Positions 6,561-7,398 of a stretch of 7,398 bases of DNA are shown piece by piece (the first letter of the stretch is position 1; each line of letters opens with the position of its first letter). The position numbers and the translations under genes were made by a program. The stretch comes from JBFMGS01 sp040752635. Its GTDB lineage: Bacteria; Bacillota; SHA-98; UBA4971. The stretch lies in contig JBFMGS010000085.1 of assembly GCA_040752635.1 (NCBI GenBank), positions 1 to 7,398 on the forward strand, written 5' to 3'. Below the pieces are notes generated by a model that was not told where the DNA came from, did not search any database, and saw only the letters and a program-made list of their open reading frames with translations.

Positions 6561-7398
6561 GCGGCGTGAGAGGATGGCGGAGCGTGCTCCCGGGCGCTGA
6601 CACAGGGGCAACGAGGGTTGCGCATTTCGGGCGGTGCACGACAGGTGGTGCCGCGGGCGTGCGGCCTGCCGGCTACTTGCCATCAGCGACCTGGGCTGGG
6701 GGGCGTGTGCCGGCCGGGTATGCACCTCAAGGAACGTGCTGCACCACGGCGCGCTTAGCAGGTTACATCCTTCCGTCCGCGGCAGGATCGCGCGAGCTAG
6801 TATGGGAAGGCGACTTTGCAAGCTCACACAGCTACGCTCACGTCAACAGGGAGATCGTGCTTGCTCTCCTGAAAGCAGGTGTAAGCGTGCGTTTGGTCCC
6901 TAGAGCAGAGAGGGCGGAGGGCGGGCATTCCCCTGCCCTCACCTGGGGTCGGTACGGGCGCATCCGGGAGCTGTTGCGAGCCTCCGCGCAGGCGCACGCC
7001 AGCAGGGAGGATGTTCACGTGAGGCACGTGTGGCCCCCCGACTTCGGCAGGCCCCGAGCTTGTGCGAAGTTTGTCCTCATCCAACCCTGGGAATATGGCT
7101 ACCTGCCTTCCGCCTGGGTTGGGCCGGTATGCGCTAACGTGGACGAGGTGTGGGCGTACTCGCGGTTCGTGCGCGACACGTACGTCAGAAGCGGGGTCCC
7201 GACCGCGAAAGTAGCGGTCGTCCATCCCGGGGTTGACCCGTTTGTGTTCAGTGCTGACGTCCGCCCAGCCCCTATTCCTTCCACAAAAGGCTACAAGTTC
7301 CTGTTTGTTGGAGGCGCCGCTACGAGCCGGAAGGGGGTTGATGTGCTGCTACGAGCTTATGTGCAAGCCTTTAGAAGATCTGACGATGTGTCGCTTGT
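6557..7398 (+). CDS. GT4 glycosyltransferase, 3' end beyond the window
   Basis: A frame open from the ATG at 6557 to the window edge: 280 complete codons and no stop. The recognisable GT4 part begins at about residue 81 with VWEGDF (82-87) and HVNREIVLALLKAG (95-108). It continues with IQPWEYGYLPSAW (175-187), VDEVWAYSRFVRDTYV (195-210), VHPGVD (222-227) and SRKGVDVLLRAY (257-268). It therefore includes the N-terminal acceptor-side fold and the start of the nucleotide-sugar domain; the EX7E region is outside the window. The pattern resembles the N-terminal domain of the fusion protein at 1941. The first 80 residues match nothing I know and are rich in Gly, Ala and Pro. The ATG overlaps the previous TGA, which supports coupling. 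A GTG at 6659 after AGGTGGTG (6643-6650) is the best alternative start. Confidence 0.85.
   Translation, partial: MSGVRGWRSVLPGADTGATRVAHFGRCTTGGAAGVRPAGYLPSATWAGGRVPAGYAPQGTCCTTARLAGYILPSAAGSRELVWEGDFASSHSYAHVNREIVLALLKAGVSVRLVPRAERAEGGHSPALTWGRYGRIRELLRASAQAHASREDVHVRHVWPPDFGRPRACAKFVLIQPWEYGYLPSAWVGPVCANVDEVWAYSRFVRDTYVRSGVPTAKVAVVHPGVDPFVFSADVRPAPIPSTKGYKFLFVGGAATSRKGVDVLLRAYVQAFRRSDDVSL

Overview
The window looks like chromosomal DNA of a spore-forming, fairly GC-rich Firmicute (Clostridia or a related class). The evidence is a CwlD-type amidase, a YkwD-like CAP protein, strong AGGAGGTG-type ribosome binding sites, GTG starts, and a G/C bias at third codon positions. I cannot name a genus, and there is no rRNA, tRNA, transposase, integrase or CRISPR array to help.

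Layout. (1) 14-796, plus strand: a secreted protein made of a Tyr/Ser/Gly repeat region, a Pro-Gln linker and a C-terminal CAP domain. (2) 967-1764, minus strand and convergent with the first gene: a membrane-anchored N-acetylmuramoyl-L-alanine amidase that I call CwlD. A perfect 32-bp palindrome (997-1028) lies inside its 3' end and probably terminates transcription from the CAP gene. (3) 1765-1940: a divergent intergenic region with a perfect 16-bp tandem duplication and a sequence that fits the late mother-cell sigma-K promoter consensus. (4) 1941 to the right edge, all plus strand and tightly packed: four glycosyltransferase genes. They are a two-domain GT4-GT4 fusion (1941-4382), a stand-alone GT4-like gene (4454-5767), a small GT2 enzyme (5772-6560), and a GT4 gene cut off by the window edge (6557-7398).

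The glycosyltransferases fall into two GT4 lineages. Type A has a canonical EX7E motif: it forms the N-terminal half of the fusion, and the edge gene resembles it. Type B lacks the second Glu of EX7E: it forms the C-terminal half of the fusion and the whole of the next gene. The operon therefore seems to have grown by duplication and fusion within two lineages. It probably builds a multi-sugar glycan on a protein or surface acceptor. No polymerase, flippase, sugar-nucleotide synthesis gene or acceptor protein is visible here.

The most interesting hypothesis is that this is a spore-surface or cell-surface glycosylation operon expressed late in sporulation. It rests on the sigma-K-like promoter, the divergent cwlD neighbour and the nearby Tyr-rich exported protein, so it is an inference and not something the sequence proves.
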